The translations under genes were made by a program, and so were the position numbers. DNA of 21,374 nucleotides, from assembly GCA_001515955.1 (NCBI GenBank), contig LOES01000217.1, positions 1-21,374 of the forward strand, given 5' to 3'. The DNA comes from Clostridia bacterium BRH_c25. Lineage in GTDB: Bacteria; Bacillota_A; Clostridia; Lutisporales; Lutisporaceae. The notes beneath the pieces were generated by a model. That model was not told the origin of the DNA, searched no databases, and worked only from the letters and a program-made list of their open reading frames with translations. Of the stretch, positions 15,536-21,374 are shown one piece after another (within the stretch, counting starts at the first letter, position 1; the number at the start of each line of letters is the position of its first letter).

Positions 15536-17071
15536 TTGAAAATTGATACTATAATTATTAACGGAAAAGTATTAACGATGGAAAACCATCAGCCTTTTGC
15601 CGAAGCAATAGCAATAAGTGATGGAAAAATAGCAGCGATAGGCTCCGATAATGAAATTGCTCTACTTGCAAAAGCCGAAACGGAAATTATTGACGCCGGG
15701 CAGAATACTGTTCTTCCTGGTTTTATAGATGCCCATGTACATTTTATGGGTACAGGTCTTGATGCGTCTTCGGTCTGCCTCACCGGAGCTTTGAATCATA
15801 AAGAGCTATTCCATAGGCTAAAAGCTTATGAAGCAGGGCTTAAGAATAATGCATGGCTAAGGGGCTACGGCTATGATGAAACAAGATATGCAGAAAATGC
15901 CCTTCCGGATATTGATGCATTAAATGCGGCATTTCCTAACCGCCCTGTATTTTTAAGCCGTATTGATGCACACTCATGCTTTATGAATGATATTGCCTTT
16001 AAGCTGCTTGAGATTAAACCGGAAACGGAGGGTATAATTTGTGAAAACGGGAGATTTACCGGTGTTTTAAGAGCTGCAGCTAATTCAAAAGCCAGAAAAA
16101 AGATGTCAGATGAACTTATTACTGATGAAGTACGTAAAGAGGCTATGCTTGCCGGTGCGGAAATTGCCCTCAAAGAGGGAGTTACTTCACTGCATGCCTT
16201 AGAGGGGGGCAGCCTTTTTAGTGATAAAGATATGGATGTCATGCTCAAATACCAGCAGGAGCTCCCGATTCGAACTCTTTTATACCACCAAATTACCGAC
16301 GTTTCAAAGGTGAAAAGCGAGGGCTTACCCCGTATAGGCGGGTGTATAACTGTGGACGGCTCCCTAGGCTCTTATACGGCAGCGCTGTTGGAGCCTTATG
16401 CGGATAAGCCTGTTACATCAGGTGCTCCCTATATGACACAAAAAGATATAGATGATTTCGTAATGGAGGCCCACATTTCCAATATGCAAATAGCCATGCA
16501 TACTATCGGAGATAAAGCCATTGAAATGCTCATGCAGGCCTATGAAAAAGCGCTTAATAAATATCCCAGGAACAATCACCGGCATAGGTTTGAACATTTC
16601 AGCGTGCCCACTTATGACCAAATACGCCGGGCCGGAAATATGAACGTATGTATTTCGGTTCAGCCAAGCTTTGATTACCTGACCAGCTACACTATGATGC
16701 CGGCAAGACTGGGGAAAGAGCGGGTCAAACGTTCTTATCCCCTGAGGAGTCTCATTGAGGAAGGTTTGATTATTGCCGGCGGTTCTGATAGTAATATTAC
16801 CCCTATATCCCCTCTTTTGGGTATATATTCCTCAATGCAGCACTCTAACCCGCTTCAACGACTTTCTCTTTATGAATCCATAAAGCTCTTTACAATTAAT
16901 GCTGCTTACCTCGGATTTGAGGAGAAAGTCAAGGGGTCGCTAAAAATTGGAAAGCTGGCTGATATTGTTATTTTAAAGGGCGACCTTCTAAATACTTCTT
17001 CGCATGAAATCAAAGACGTGGAGATACTTAAGACTATTGTCGGCGGTCAAGTCAAATACCATAATGACTAG
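15536..17071 (+). CDS. Amidohydrolase family protein (YtcJ-like, Amidohydro_3)
   Basis: 511 residues. It begins with the small beta-sandwich typical of the amidohydrolase superfamily (TIIINGKVLTM...). The barrel follows with the HxH metal motif at His67/His69 (PGFIDAHVHF), LSRIDAHSCFMN, the later HTIGDKAIEML and HRFEHFSVP histidines, and the final Asp in GGSDSNITPISPLLG. The C-terminus returns to the sandwich (GKLADIVILKGDL). YtcJ-like enzymes are metal-dependent hydrolases of amide or ester-like bonds with mostly unknown substrates. TTG start at 15536 with GGGGGAGG five bases upstream. It is the third gene of the operon, 28 bp after the carrier. Confidence 0.88.
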   Translation: MKIDTIIINGKVLTMENHQPFAEAIAISDGKIAAIGSDNEIALLAKAETEIIDAGQNTVLPGFIDAHVHFMGTGLDASSVCLTGALNHKELFHRLKAYEAGLKNNAWLRGYGYDETRYAENALPDIDALNAAFPNRPVFLSRIDAHSCFMNDIAFKLLEIKPETEGIICENGRFTGVLRAAANSKARKKMSDELITDEVRKEAMLAGAEIALKEGVTSLHALEGGSLFSDKDMDVMLKYQQELPIRTLLYHQITDVSKVKSEGLPRIGGCITVDGSLGSYTAALLEPYADKPVTSGAPYMTQKDIDDFVMEAHISNMQIAMHTIGDKAIEMLMQAYEKALNKYPRNNHRHRFEHFSVPTYDQIRRAGNMNVCISVQPSFDYLTSYTMMPARLGKERVKRSYPLRSLIEEGLIIAGGSDSNITPISPLLGIYSSMQHSNPLQRLSLYESIKLFTINAAYLGFEEKVKGSLKIGKLADIVILKGDLLNTSSHEIKDVEILKTIVGGQVKYHND

Positions 17072-17131
17072 TGTTAAACCCATAATATTTCCAATAAATG
17101 AAATGATGCAAATCTAGGTCTTTTAACATAT

Positions 17132-17174
17132 GAGTGCCTGAACTTTTTTGCGAAACAAAAAAGTTCAGGCACTC
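17132..17174. terminator. Perfect 19-bp stem hairpin after the amidohydrolase gene
   Basis: GAGTGCCTGAACTTTTTTG (17132-17150) pairs without mismatch with bases 17156-17174; the loop is CGAAA. It lies 60 bp after the operon and before the IclR promoter, so termination is likely, although the T-run lies inside the stem. It is followed directly by the dispersed repeat GTCTTTCAAAGTGTTAA. Confidence 0.65.
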
Positions 17175-17191
17175 GTCTTTCAAAGTGTTAA
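17175..17191 (+). repeat. 17-bp dispersed repeat GTCTTTCAAAGTGTTAA, second copy
   Basis: Identical to 6890-6906 and still similar for the next seven bases (AAATCAC versus TAAGCAC). Both copies are intergenic and both lie beside a hairpin with AGTGCCT/AGGCACT arms, here immediately after it and there 19 bp before it. Confidence 0.6.
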
Positions 17192-17209
17192 TAAGCACTA
17201 GGGCATTTG

Positions 17210-17238
17210 TTGCCAAGGTACATCTCTTTTGATATACT
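17210..17238 (+). promoter_or_regulatory. Sigma-A promoter of the IclR gene
   Basis: TTGCCA (17210-17215), 17-bp spacer, TATACT (17233-17238). The predicted start near 17245 leaves a leader of about 24 nt containing GAGGAAAGAG before the ATG. The regulator thus has its own transcription unit. Confidence 0.7.
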
Positions 17239-17268
17239 AAATCTAAAAATGAGGAAAGAGTTGATCTA

Positions 17269-18036
17269 ATGAAAAATGATTTAAATGAAGAGAAGCTGAC
17301 CAGTATTGAAAAAGCAATAATGATTTTGGAAGCCTTGGGTAGTGAGCCTTATTGCTTTAAGCCTATTGATTTAGCAAAAAAGCTCGGATTCAACCGCTCC
17401 TCAGTTTATAGGATATTGCAGATTCTACTATACAGGGATTTGGTTATCTTTGACCAGGACACAGATATGTATAAAATCGGACCGGGTATGTATCATATTG
17501 GAACCACTTATCTATACAGAAATAGTTATATGAGCAAAATAAACGATATTTTAGCTGAAATTTCTGATATTACAAAAGAATCAGTAGGTATGGCGGTAAA
17601 GGACGGAGATAAAATAATCTCGATTTTCGAGATAGAGGTTCATCAGCCTATGAAGCTCAATGATGTTCCTGGAAGATACTTTCCAGTGAATAAGGGGAAT
17701 TACGGGAAGTGCATTATGGCATATCAGCCGATTGAATATATCCACCTGGTTTTGGATAACAGTACCTTTGAAAAATCTTATCCTAATACGTTGACAACAA
17801 AGGAAGAACTGCTTAAAGAATATGAAAACATACGTCGTCAAGGGTATTCTATGAGTATTGACGAGCTAGGCATAGATATTCTTGGCACAGGGATCCCAAT
17901 TTTTGATGCTCATGGGAATATCAAAGCTTGTGTAGCTGTTGCCTTTTTCCGCGAAGACGGCTGGGAAGAAAAACTAATCCATATAAAGGATATCCTCTTG
18001 AGTTATCAGCATCGACTGGAAAGATATATGCCCTAA
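17269..18036 (+). CDS. IclR-family transcriptional regulator
   Basis: 255 residues, standard for IclR. The N-terminal winged helix (about 10-72) contains SIEKAIMILEALG and the recognition region PIDLAKKLGFNRSSVYRILQ. The C-terminal GAF-like effector domain (about 80-250) includes KESVGMAVKDGDKIISI, the family-typical FPVNKGNYGKCIMAY, IRRQGYSMSIDELGIDILG and IKACVAVAF. IclR proteins bind a small organic acid or aromatic effector and repress or activate a neighbouring catabolic operon. The M20/YfcC/YtcJ operon just upstream is the natural target, with repeats at 12810-12838 as a candidate site. The stop codon (18034-18036) is at the very point where AIM24 homology begins, marking a junction. 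Confidence 0.9.
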   Translation: MKNDLNEEKLTSIEKAIMILEALGSEPYCFKPIDLAKKLGFNRSSVYRILQILLYRDLVIFDQDTDMYKIGPGMYHIGTTYLYRNSYMSKINDILAEISDITKESVGMAVKDGDKIISIFEIEVHQPMKLNDVPGRYFPVNKGNYGKCIMAYQPIEYIHLVLDNSTFEKSYPNTLTTKEELLKEYENIRRQGYSMSIDELGIDILGTGIPIFDAHGNIKACVAVAFFREDGWEEKLIHIKDILLSYQHRLERYMP

Positions 18037-18037
18037 A

Positions 18038-18541
18038 GGAATTGGGGATCTGTTTGGTAAGGCTTTATCTTCCAAAGTGACAAAAGAATCTGCGATTAAG
18101 CCTAAATATCAAGGAAATGGTTTGTTAATGTTGGAACCTACATATAAACACATTATACTTGAAGAGGTTTCAGAGTGGGGTGGAATAGTACTGGATGATG
18201 GACTTTTCCTTGCTTGTGAATCGAATGTTCAGCAAAAGGTAGTAGTAAGAACTAATCTTTCTTCAGCAATGATGGGAAATGAAGGATTATTCAACTTATG
18301 TCTGAAAGGAAAAGGAATTGCTATACTGGAGAGTCCTGTACCCAGAAATGAACTTATAGAGTTAGTGCTTGAAAACGATGAGGTTAGAATCGATGGAAGT
18401 TATGCTATTGCATGGTCTGATACGCTAGATTTTAGAGTTGAAAAGTCCAGTAAAAGCTTGATCGGTTCTGCGGTTTCCGGCGAAGGTTTAGTTAATGTAT
18501 ACCGCGGAACAGGAAGAATACTTATGGCACCTGTAGAATAA
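18038..18541 (+). pseudogene. AIM24 family protein, 5'-truncated
   Basis: The frame gives GIGDLFGKALSSKVTKES, then IKPKYQGNGLLMLEPTYKHI, NLSSAMMGNEGLFNL, and ends SGEGLVNVYRGTGRILMAPV. These match the middle and C-terminal parts of AIM24 (DUF124) proteins of the ~270-300-residue type as I remember them, including the repeated S.L.GGEGLF / SGEGL..... turns. Roughly the first 90-100 residues are missing. Homology starts within two to five codons of the IclR stop, and the frame is closed by a TGA at 17999. The only later non-ATG start is GTG 18077, with no SD. The gene is therefore probably a dead fragment created by a rearrangement. A short expressed product from 18077 (154 residues) cannot be excluded. 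Confidence 0.7.
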
Positions 18542-18622
18542 GATATGTTGCAGAGGCCGGTATTAAAATCTGATTAGTGGATTTTAAAAGTTATGACCGT
18601 CTCCACCAAATACATAAATCAA

Positions 18623-18656
18623 CAGACTGGGAATTTTGATTCTTAGTCTGTTTTTT
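18623..18656 (+). terminator. Intrinsic terminator after the AIM24 fragment
   Basis: CAGACTGGGAAT (18623-18634) pairs with ATTCTTAGTCTG (18639-18650), a 12-bp stem with two G-T pairs and loop TTTG, followed by TTTTTT. This is a textbook Rho-independent terminator. Its 3' half (18639-18655) is identical to 2950-2966. Confidence 0.85.
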
Positions 18657-18720
18657 GTCCTTCCTTAACCTTCCCTTTATAACAAACATAAAAAATATAT
18701 CGAAAAACAATAAATTAATA

Positions 18721-18750
18721 TTGCATATCAATAATAACATATGCTATACT
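18721..18750 (+). promoter_or_regulatory. Promoter of the DUF2975/HTH/DUF4153 operon
   Basis: TTGCAT (18721-18726), 18-bp spacer, TATACT (18745-18750). Downstream, between the expected start and the ATG at 18798, is the small palindrome GGGAA-T-TTCCC (18764-18774), a possible operator for the YozG-like regulator encoded in the operon. Confidence 0.6.
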
Positions 18751-18797
18751 ACAACCAATGAAAGGGAATTTCCCACAATGTTTTGGAGGATGATTTT

Positions 18798-19247
18798 ATG
18801 TGGAATGGCAAGAAATCAATCAGTCTAAGTAAATTCTGTGTTCTAATTTTCACTGCTATGTTAATCGGCACCGCTTTATCAGCACCATGGCTTGTGCGGC
18901 GGTTTCTGGATTTTTCACGGGCCGATTTAGTCGGGACGGAAGCTTTCTTCCTATCAACCATTTATTCTGGTAGTGTTCCGGCAGCGGTACTGCTTTTCTG
19001 CCTTTACCGTTTGCTCCACCACATTGAGATTGATCAGGTATTCATTACTACGAATGTGGAGTATCTAAGACGGATTTCGTGGAGCTGCTTTGCAGGAGCT
19101 ATTATCTGCTCTGTTTCAATACTATACTATTTTCCATGGATATTTGTGGCGGTAGCCGCTGCATTTATGGGGCTGATTGTGCGGGTTGTCAAAAATATTA
19201 TTGCGCAAGCGGTAGAACTAAAAAACGAGTCGGAATTCACGATATAA
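18798..19247 (+). CDS. DUF2975-like four-TM membrane protein
   Basis: 149 residues from the ATG at 18798, chosen because TTGGAGGA lies at proper spacing upstream (the frame is open to a TTG at 18783 inside that SD). Four TM helices are visible near residues 12-32, 54-72, 92-110 and 112-131; the second is followed by the charged LLHHIE loop. Size, topology and the downstream gene order match the DUF2975 family, which is usually encoded directly before a small YozG-type HTH protein. Function is unknown. The next gene starts 16 bp later, with AAAGGAGG at the DUF2975 stop. Confidence 0.75.
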   Translation: MWNGKKSISLSKFCVLIFTAMLIGTALSAPWLVRRFLDFSRADLVGTEAFFLSTIYSGSVPAAVLLFCLYRLLHHIEIDQVFITTNVEYLRRISWSCFAGAIICSVSILYYFPWIFVAVAAAFMGLIVRVVKNIIAQAVELKNESEFTI

Positions 19248-19263
19248 AGGAGGCAGGAACGAC

Positions 19264-19494
19264 ATGCCAATTATAGTGAATTTGGATGTGATGATGGCAA
19301 AGAGAAAGATGTCGTCTGGTGAACTGGCTGAAAAAATCGGTATCAGTCAGGCGAATCTCTCCATCCTTAAAACCGGCAAGGCTAAAGCAATGCGTTTCTC
19401 CACACTGGAGGCGATCTGTAAAGCGCTTAATTGCCAGCCCGGTGACATTCTGGAATTCATGGAGCAAGACAATAATAAGGAGGCAGGTATATGA
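19264..19494 (+). CDS. Small XRE/Cro-CI-type HTH regulator (YozG-like)
   Basis: 76 residues made almost entirely of one helix-turn-helix domain: LDVMMAKRKMSSGELAEKIG, then ISQANLSILKTGKAKAMRFS and TLEAICKALNCQPGDILEF. These are the standard first helices, recognition helix and closing helices of the HTH_26 group. ATG with AAAGGAGG nine bases upstream. The stop TGA overlaps the ATG of the next gene (ATGA), so the two are translationally coupled. It probably regulates its own operon; the nearby palindrome at 18764-18774 is a candidate site. Confidence 0.9.
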   Translation: MPIIVNLDVMMAKRKMSSGELAEKIGISQANLSILKTGKAKAMRFSTLEAICKALNCQPGDILEFMEQDNNKEAGI

Positions 19495-21095
19495 ACGGAC
19501 ATTTTTCAAGTGATAGCGGAGCATCATTTACTGATACACCATCGCAGACTGCTGTAGTGGGAGTACCCCTGGGGCATAAGTCCAAAGAACCATTTGAGAC
19601 AGACCGGAAGGACAGAATTTTTGCTCTCTTTACCTTTGTCCTGGGGTTTTTATTCGTGCGGTGGGTAATGTTTTCATGGCAGGGTTGGGGGGTTACAGTG
19701 TTTACTATTGGCTATTGCTTTGCTATTACTATGTATCTTATGAAAAAGGGGATACCCATGACCCGTTCCGGATTCTTCTGGCTGGCAGCGGTTGTATTGA
19801 CCGGAATCAGCTATTCTCTTTATGCGAACAACGGCTTAGAGCCATGGCGCAGTTTGTTTTTGTTCTGCACAGCCGTTTACTTTGTAATCTGTGCTACAGG
19901 ACGGCTAATACTAAACAATACCAGCAACTTGCTTTTGCTGGACGGAATTAACGGCTTGTTTGTTATTCCATTTAAAAACTTTGGCTGCCAGTATAAAAGC
20001 CTTTCTTCACCCCAATATATAAAAAGAAGCTTGGGAAGGCAAATTTTGTCCATTACCTTTGGCATACTGCTGGCGTTATTGATCGCAGGTATGGTTTTAC
20101 CATTACTGATGCGAGCGGACAGCGGAGGTTTCTCCAAAATCGCAAATGTCATCTATGAATACTACCGATGGGTGCAAAATCAGTTCAGGGATATTATACT
20201 CCAAGTCATCCTTGCGGTCCCAATCGCGGCTTATCTATTTGGACTTGTGGCCGGCTGTGTCCACAACAGAGGCTGCCGGACATTCAAAAGGGAGGACATT
20301 CAATATGCGGCCGAATCCTTGCGGGTACTCGCATTGTCTACTGTTTATACTGTACTCGGTTTAATTTGCTGCCTATATTTAGTATTCATAGGTAGCCAGC
20401 TGCCCTATTTTTTCTCTGCATTCGCTGGACAGAGACCGGAGGGATGGCAGATTTATTCTGAATACGCCCGAAGCGGATTTTTTGAACTGTGCCAAATTGC
20501 GGCGATCAACCTATTCTTACTGACAATGGCAAATCTTCTTTGCAAAAAGCCTCAAGGGGAGAACTATGCTTTTAAAATACTCAATTGCCTGCTTTCCCTG
20601 CTGACTTTACTGCTCATCGCCACCGCATTCAGCAAAATGGCGCTGTATATCGGGGCATACGGACTTTCCATGCGCCGACTGCTGCCGTGTTTGTTTATGG
20701 TTTTTCTCGCTGTTGTTTGTGGAGGTGTGATTGCATTACAAAAATGGCAATTCTCAATTATACGGGTTTTGGCTTTTGTAGGCACTTTGATGATGTGCAC
20801 GCTTTGTTTGCTTAATCCGGATGCTTTTGTTGCCCGCTATAATGCGGACCGTTATCTTTCGGGAACACTCGATAGCTTTGATGTGCAAATCTTATATCGG
20901 TCAGGCCCGGCAGGAGTTGATCCTGCGTTAAGAGTATATGCTCAGACAGGAGACGAGGAACTAAAAGCGCAGCTTAAAACCTATATTTATGATCAGCAAC
21001 AAGAGAGCGCAAAGTCATTGGGGCGGTCGCGGGACAGTATGCAGAACATGCTTGTCCGGCAAAAGACTGCGGAGTTTGCAGTGCATTCAGATTGA
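19491..21095 (+). CDS. DUF4153/DUF4173-type polytopic membrane protein
   Basis: 534 residues. The N-terminal ~40 residues are hydrophilic, Ser/Thr-rich and cytoplasmic. A dense membrane region of about ten to twelve helices follows (about 42-435). The C-terminal ~100 residues are soluble, with the conserved-looking DAFVARYNADRYLSGTLDS segment. That segment (N..RY..G.lDs) and the position after DUF2975 and a YozG-like HTH fit the DUF4153/DUF4173 group of Firmicutes. No enzymatic motif is recognised. The ATG overlaps the upstream stop by four bases and has AAGGAGG at suitable spacing. The stop codon lies inside a terminator hairpin. Confidence 0.8.
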   Translation: MNGHFSSDSGASFTDTPSQTAVVGVPLGHKSKEPFETDRKDRIFALFTFVLGFLFVRWVMFSWQGWGVTVFTIGYCFAITMYLMKKGIPMTRSGFFWLAAVVLTGISYSLYANNGLEPWRSLFLFCTAVYFVICATGRLILNNTSNLLLLDGINGLFVIPFKNFGCQYKSLSSPQYIKRSLGRQILSITFGILLALLIAGMVLPLLMRADSGGFSKIANVIYEYYRWVQNQFRDIILQVILAVPIAAYLFGLVAGCVHNRGCRTFKREDIQYAAESLRVLALSTVYTVLGLICCLYLVFIGSQLPYFFSAFAGQRPEGWQIYSEYARSGFFELCQIAAINLFLLTMANLLCKKPQGENYAFKILNCLLSLLTLLLIATAFSKMALYIGAYGLSMRRLLPCLFMVFLAVVCGGVIALQKWQFSIIRVLAFVGTLMMCTLCLLNPDAFVARYNADRYLSGTLDSFDVQILYRSGPAGVDPALRVYAQTGDEELKAQLKTYIYDQQQESAKSLGRSRDSMQNMLVRQKTAEFAVHSD

Positions 21096-21107
21096 ATGCA
21101 CTGCTTT
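21078..21107 (+). terminator. Hairpin overlapping the stop of the DUF4153-type gene
   Basis: GCAGTGCATTCA (21078-21089) pairs with TGAATGCACTGC (21093-21104) with loop GAT, followed by TTTC. The gene's TGA is the first part of the right arm. The hairpin lies between convergent genes, so it may serve both. Confidence 0.6.
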
Positions 21108-21128
21108 CAATCTGCCAAGGTATATCAT

Positions 21129-21374
21129 TTAAATTTCTCCGGCTACTATCATTTCAGCAATATAGGAAACTACTGTTCCAACTACTTCCGGACATTTGTC
21201 TCTATGACCGCCTGCTTCTTCAAAGGCTTTAAACTCATCTCGATTGCTTAAATTGAAAGACTTGCCCATGATGGTTTTTTGTATCTGGCAGCAAAGAATA
21301 CCACCATACTTTGATTCCAGTTTTTCCGACAGATGCCTGGAAAGGTCATAACACTTGCGGCTGCGTCCACTATG
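21129..21374 (-). CDS. C_GCAxxG_C_C family redox protein, C-terminal part (runs off the window)
   Basis: The minus frame entering at 21374 is open for 81 codons to TAA at 21129-21131. It reads HSGRSRKCYDLSRHLSEKLE, then SKYGGILCCQIQKTIMGKSF, then FKAFEEAGGHRDKCPEVVGT and VVSYIAEMIVAGEI. The pattern 'Y.LS..L..K....YG.ilC....' with 'GH...CPEVVG' is the C-terminal half of the C_GCAxxG_C_C family, whose conserved cysteines suggest a redox or metal-binding role. The diagnostic GCAxxG motif would lie upstream, outside the window. No start is visible, so only part of the gene can be described. Confidence 0.75.
   Translation of the reverse strand, partial: HSGRSRKCYDLSRHLSEKLESKYGGILCCQIQKTIMGKSFNLSNRDEFKAFEEAGGHRDKCPEVVGTVVSYIAEMIVAGEI

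Noticed and set aside
12551..21104. Hairpins at 12551-12582 and 21078-21104 as members of one repeat family (both with ATTCA/TGAAT near the loop)
   Set aside because: Outer stem sequences differ (CACTGT versus CAGTGC) and the second overlaps a stop codon as a normal terminator; similarity is too short.

Overview
The window looks like an AT-rich chromosomal segment of an anaerobic Firmicute of the class Clostridia. This rests on purine-rich Shine-Dalgarno sites, frequent TTG starts, BlaI/M56 and DUF2975/YozG-type modules, and a C_GCAxxG_C_C protein. No rRNA, tRNA, CRISPR array, integrase or intact transposase was seen.

Layout. (1) 1-67 is the 3' end of a flavoprotein gene on +. (2) 105-2803 is a four-gene minus-strand operon: a BlaI-type repressor, a short M56 (BlaR1-like) membrane metalloprotease, a small lipoprotein and an 8-TM membrane protein. 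It reads away from an array of ACTA...TAGT dyads at 2817-2885. (3) 3124-12485 is a long plus-strand operon behind a consensus TTGACA-N17-TATAAT promoter. It encodes a lipoprotein sugar-binding protein, a double-NBD ABC ATPase, two different RbsC-type permeases, a DeoR regulator, an FGGY kinase, an M42 peptidase-like protein and a BtpA/SgcQ-family barrel. (4) 12486-12862 is a scar holding a hairpin, a frameshifted IS1182-type transposase remnant and the promoter of the next operon. (5) 12863-17071 carries an M20 deacylase, a YfcC-type carrier and a YtcJ-like amidohydrolase. An IclR regulator with its own promoter follows at 17269-18036. (6) 18038-18541 is a 5'-truncated AIM24 gene whose homology begins only at the IclR stop. 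(7) 18798-21095 is a DUF2975 / YozG-like HTH / DUF4153-type membrane module. (8) 21129-21374 (minus) is the C-terminal part of a C_GCAxxG_C_C protein.

How the genes may work together. Operon 3 joins an Lsr/Rha-style import-and-phosphorylate set to the M42 + BtpA pair otherwise known from the PTS-linked sgc locus of E. coli. It therefore looks like a kinase-dependent, ABC-fed version of an uncharacterised sugar pathway; the substrate cannot be named from sequence. Operon 5 looks like a system that imports an acylated or amidated small molecule and hydrolyses it, probably under IclR control. Two homologous terminator-like copies of a 17-bp sequence (2950-2966 and 18639-18655) bracket both catabolic operons. 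Together with the transposase remnant and the truncated AIM24 gene, they suggest that 3-18.5 kb is an acquired or rearranged accessory block.
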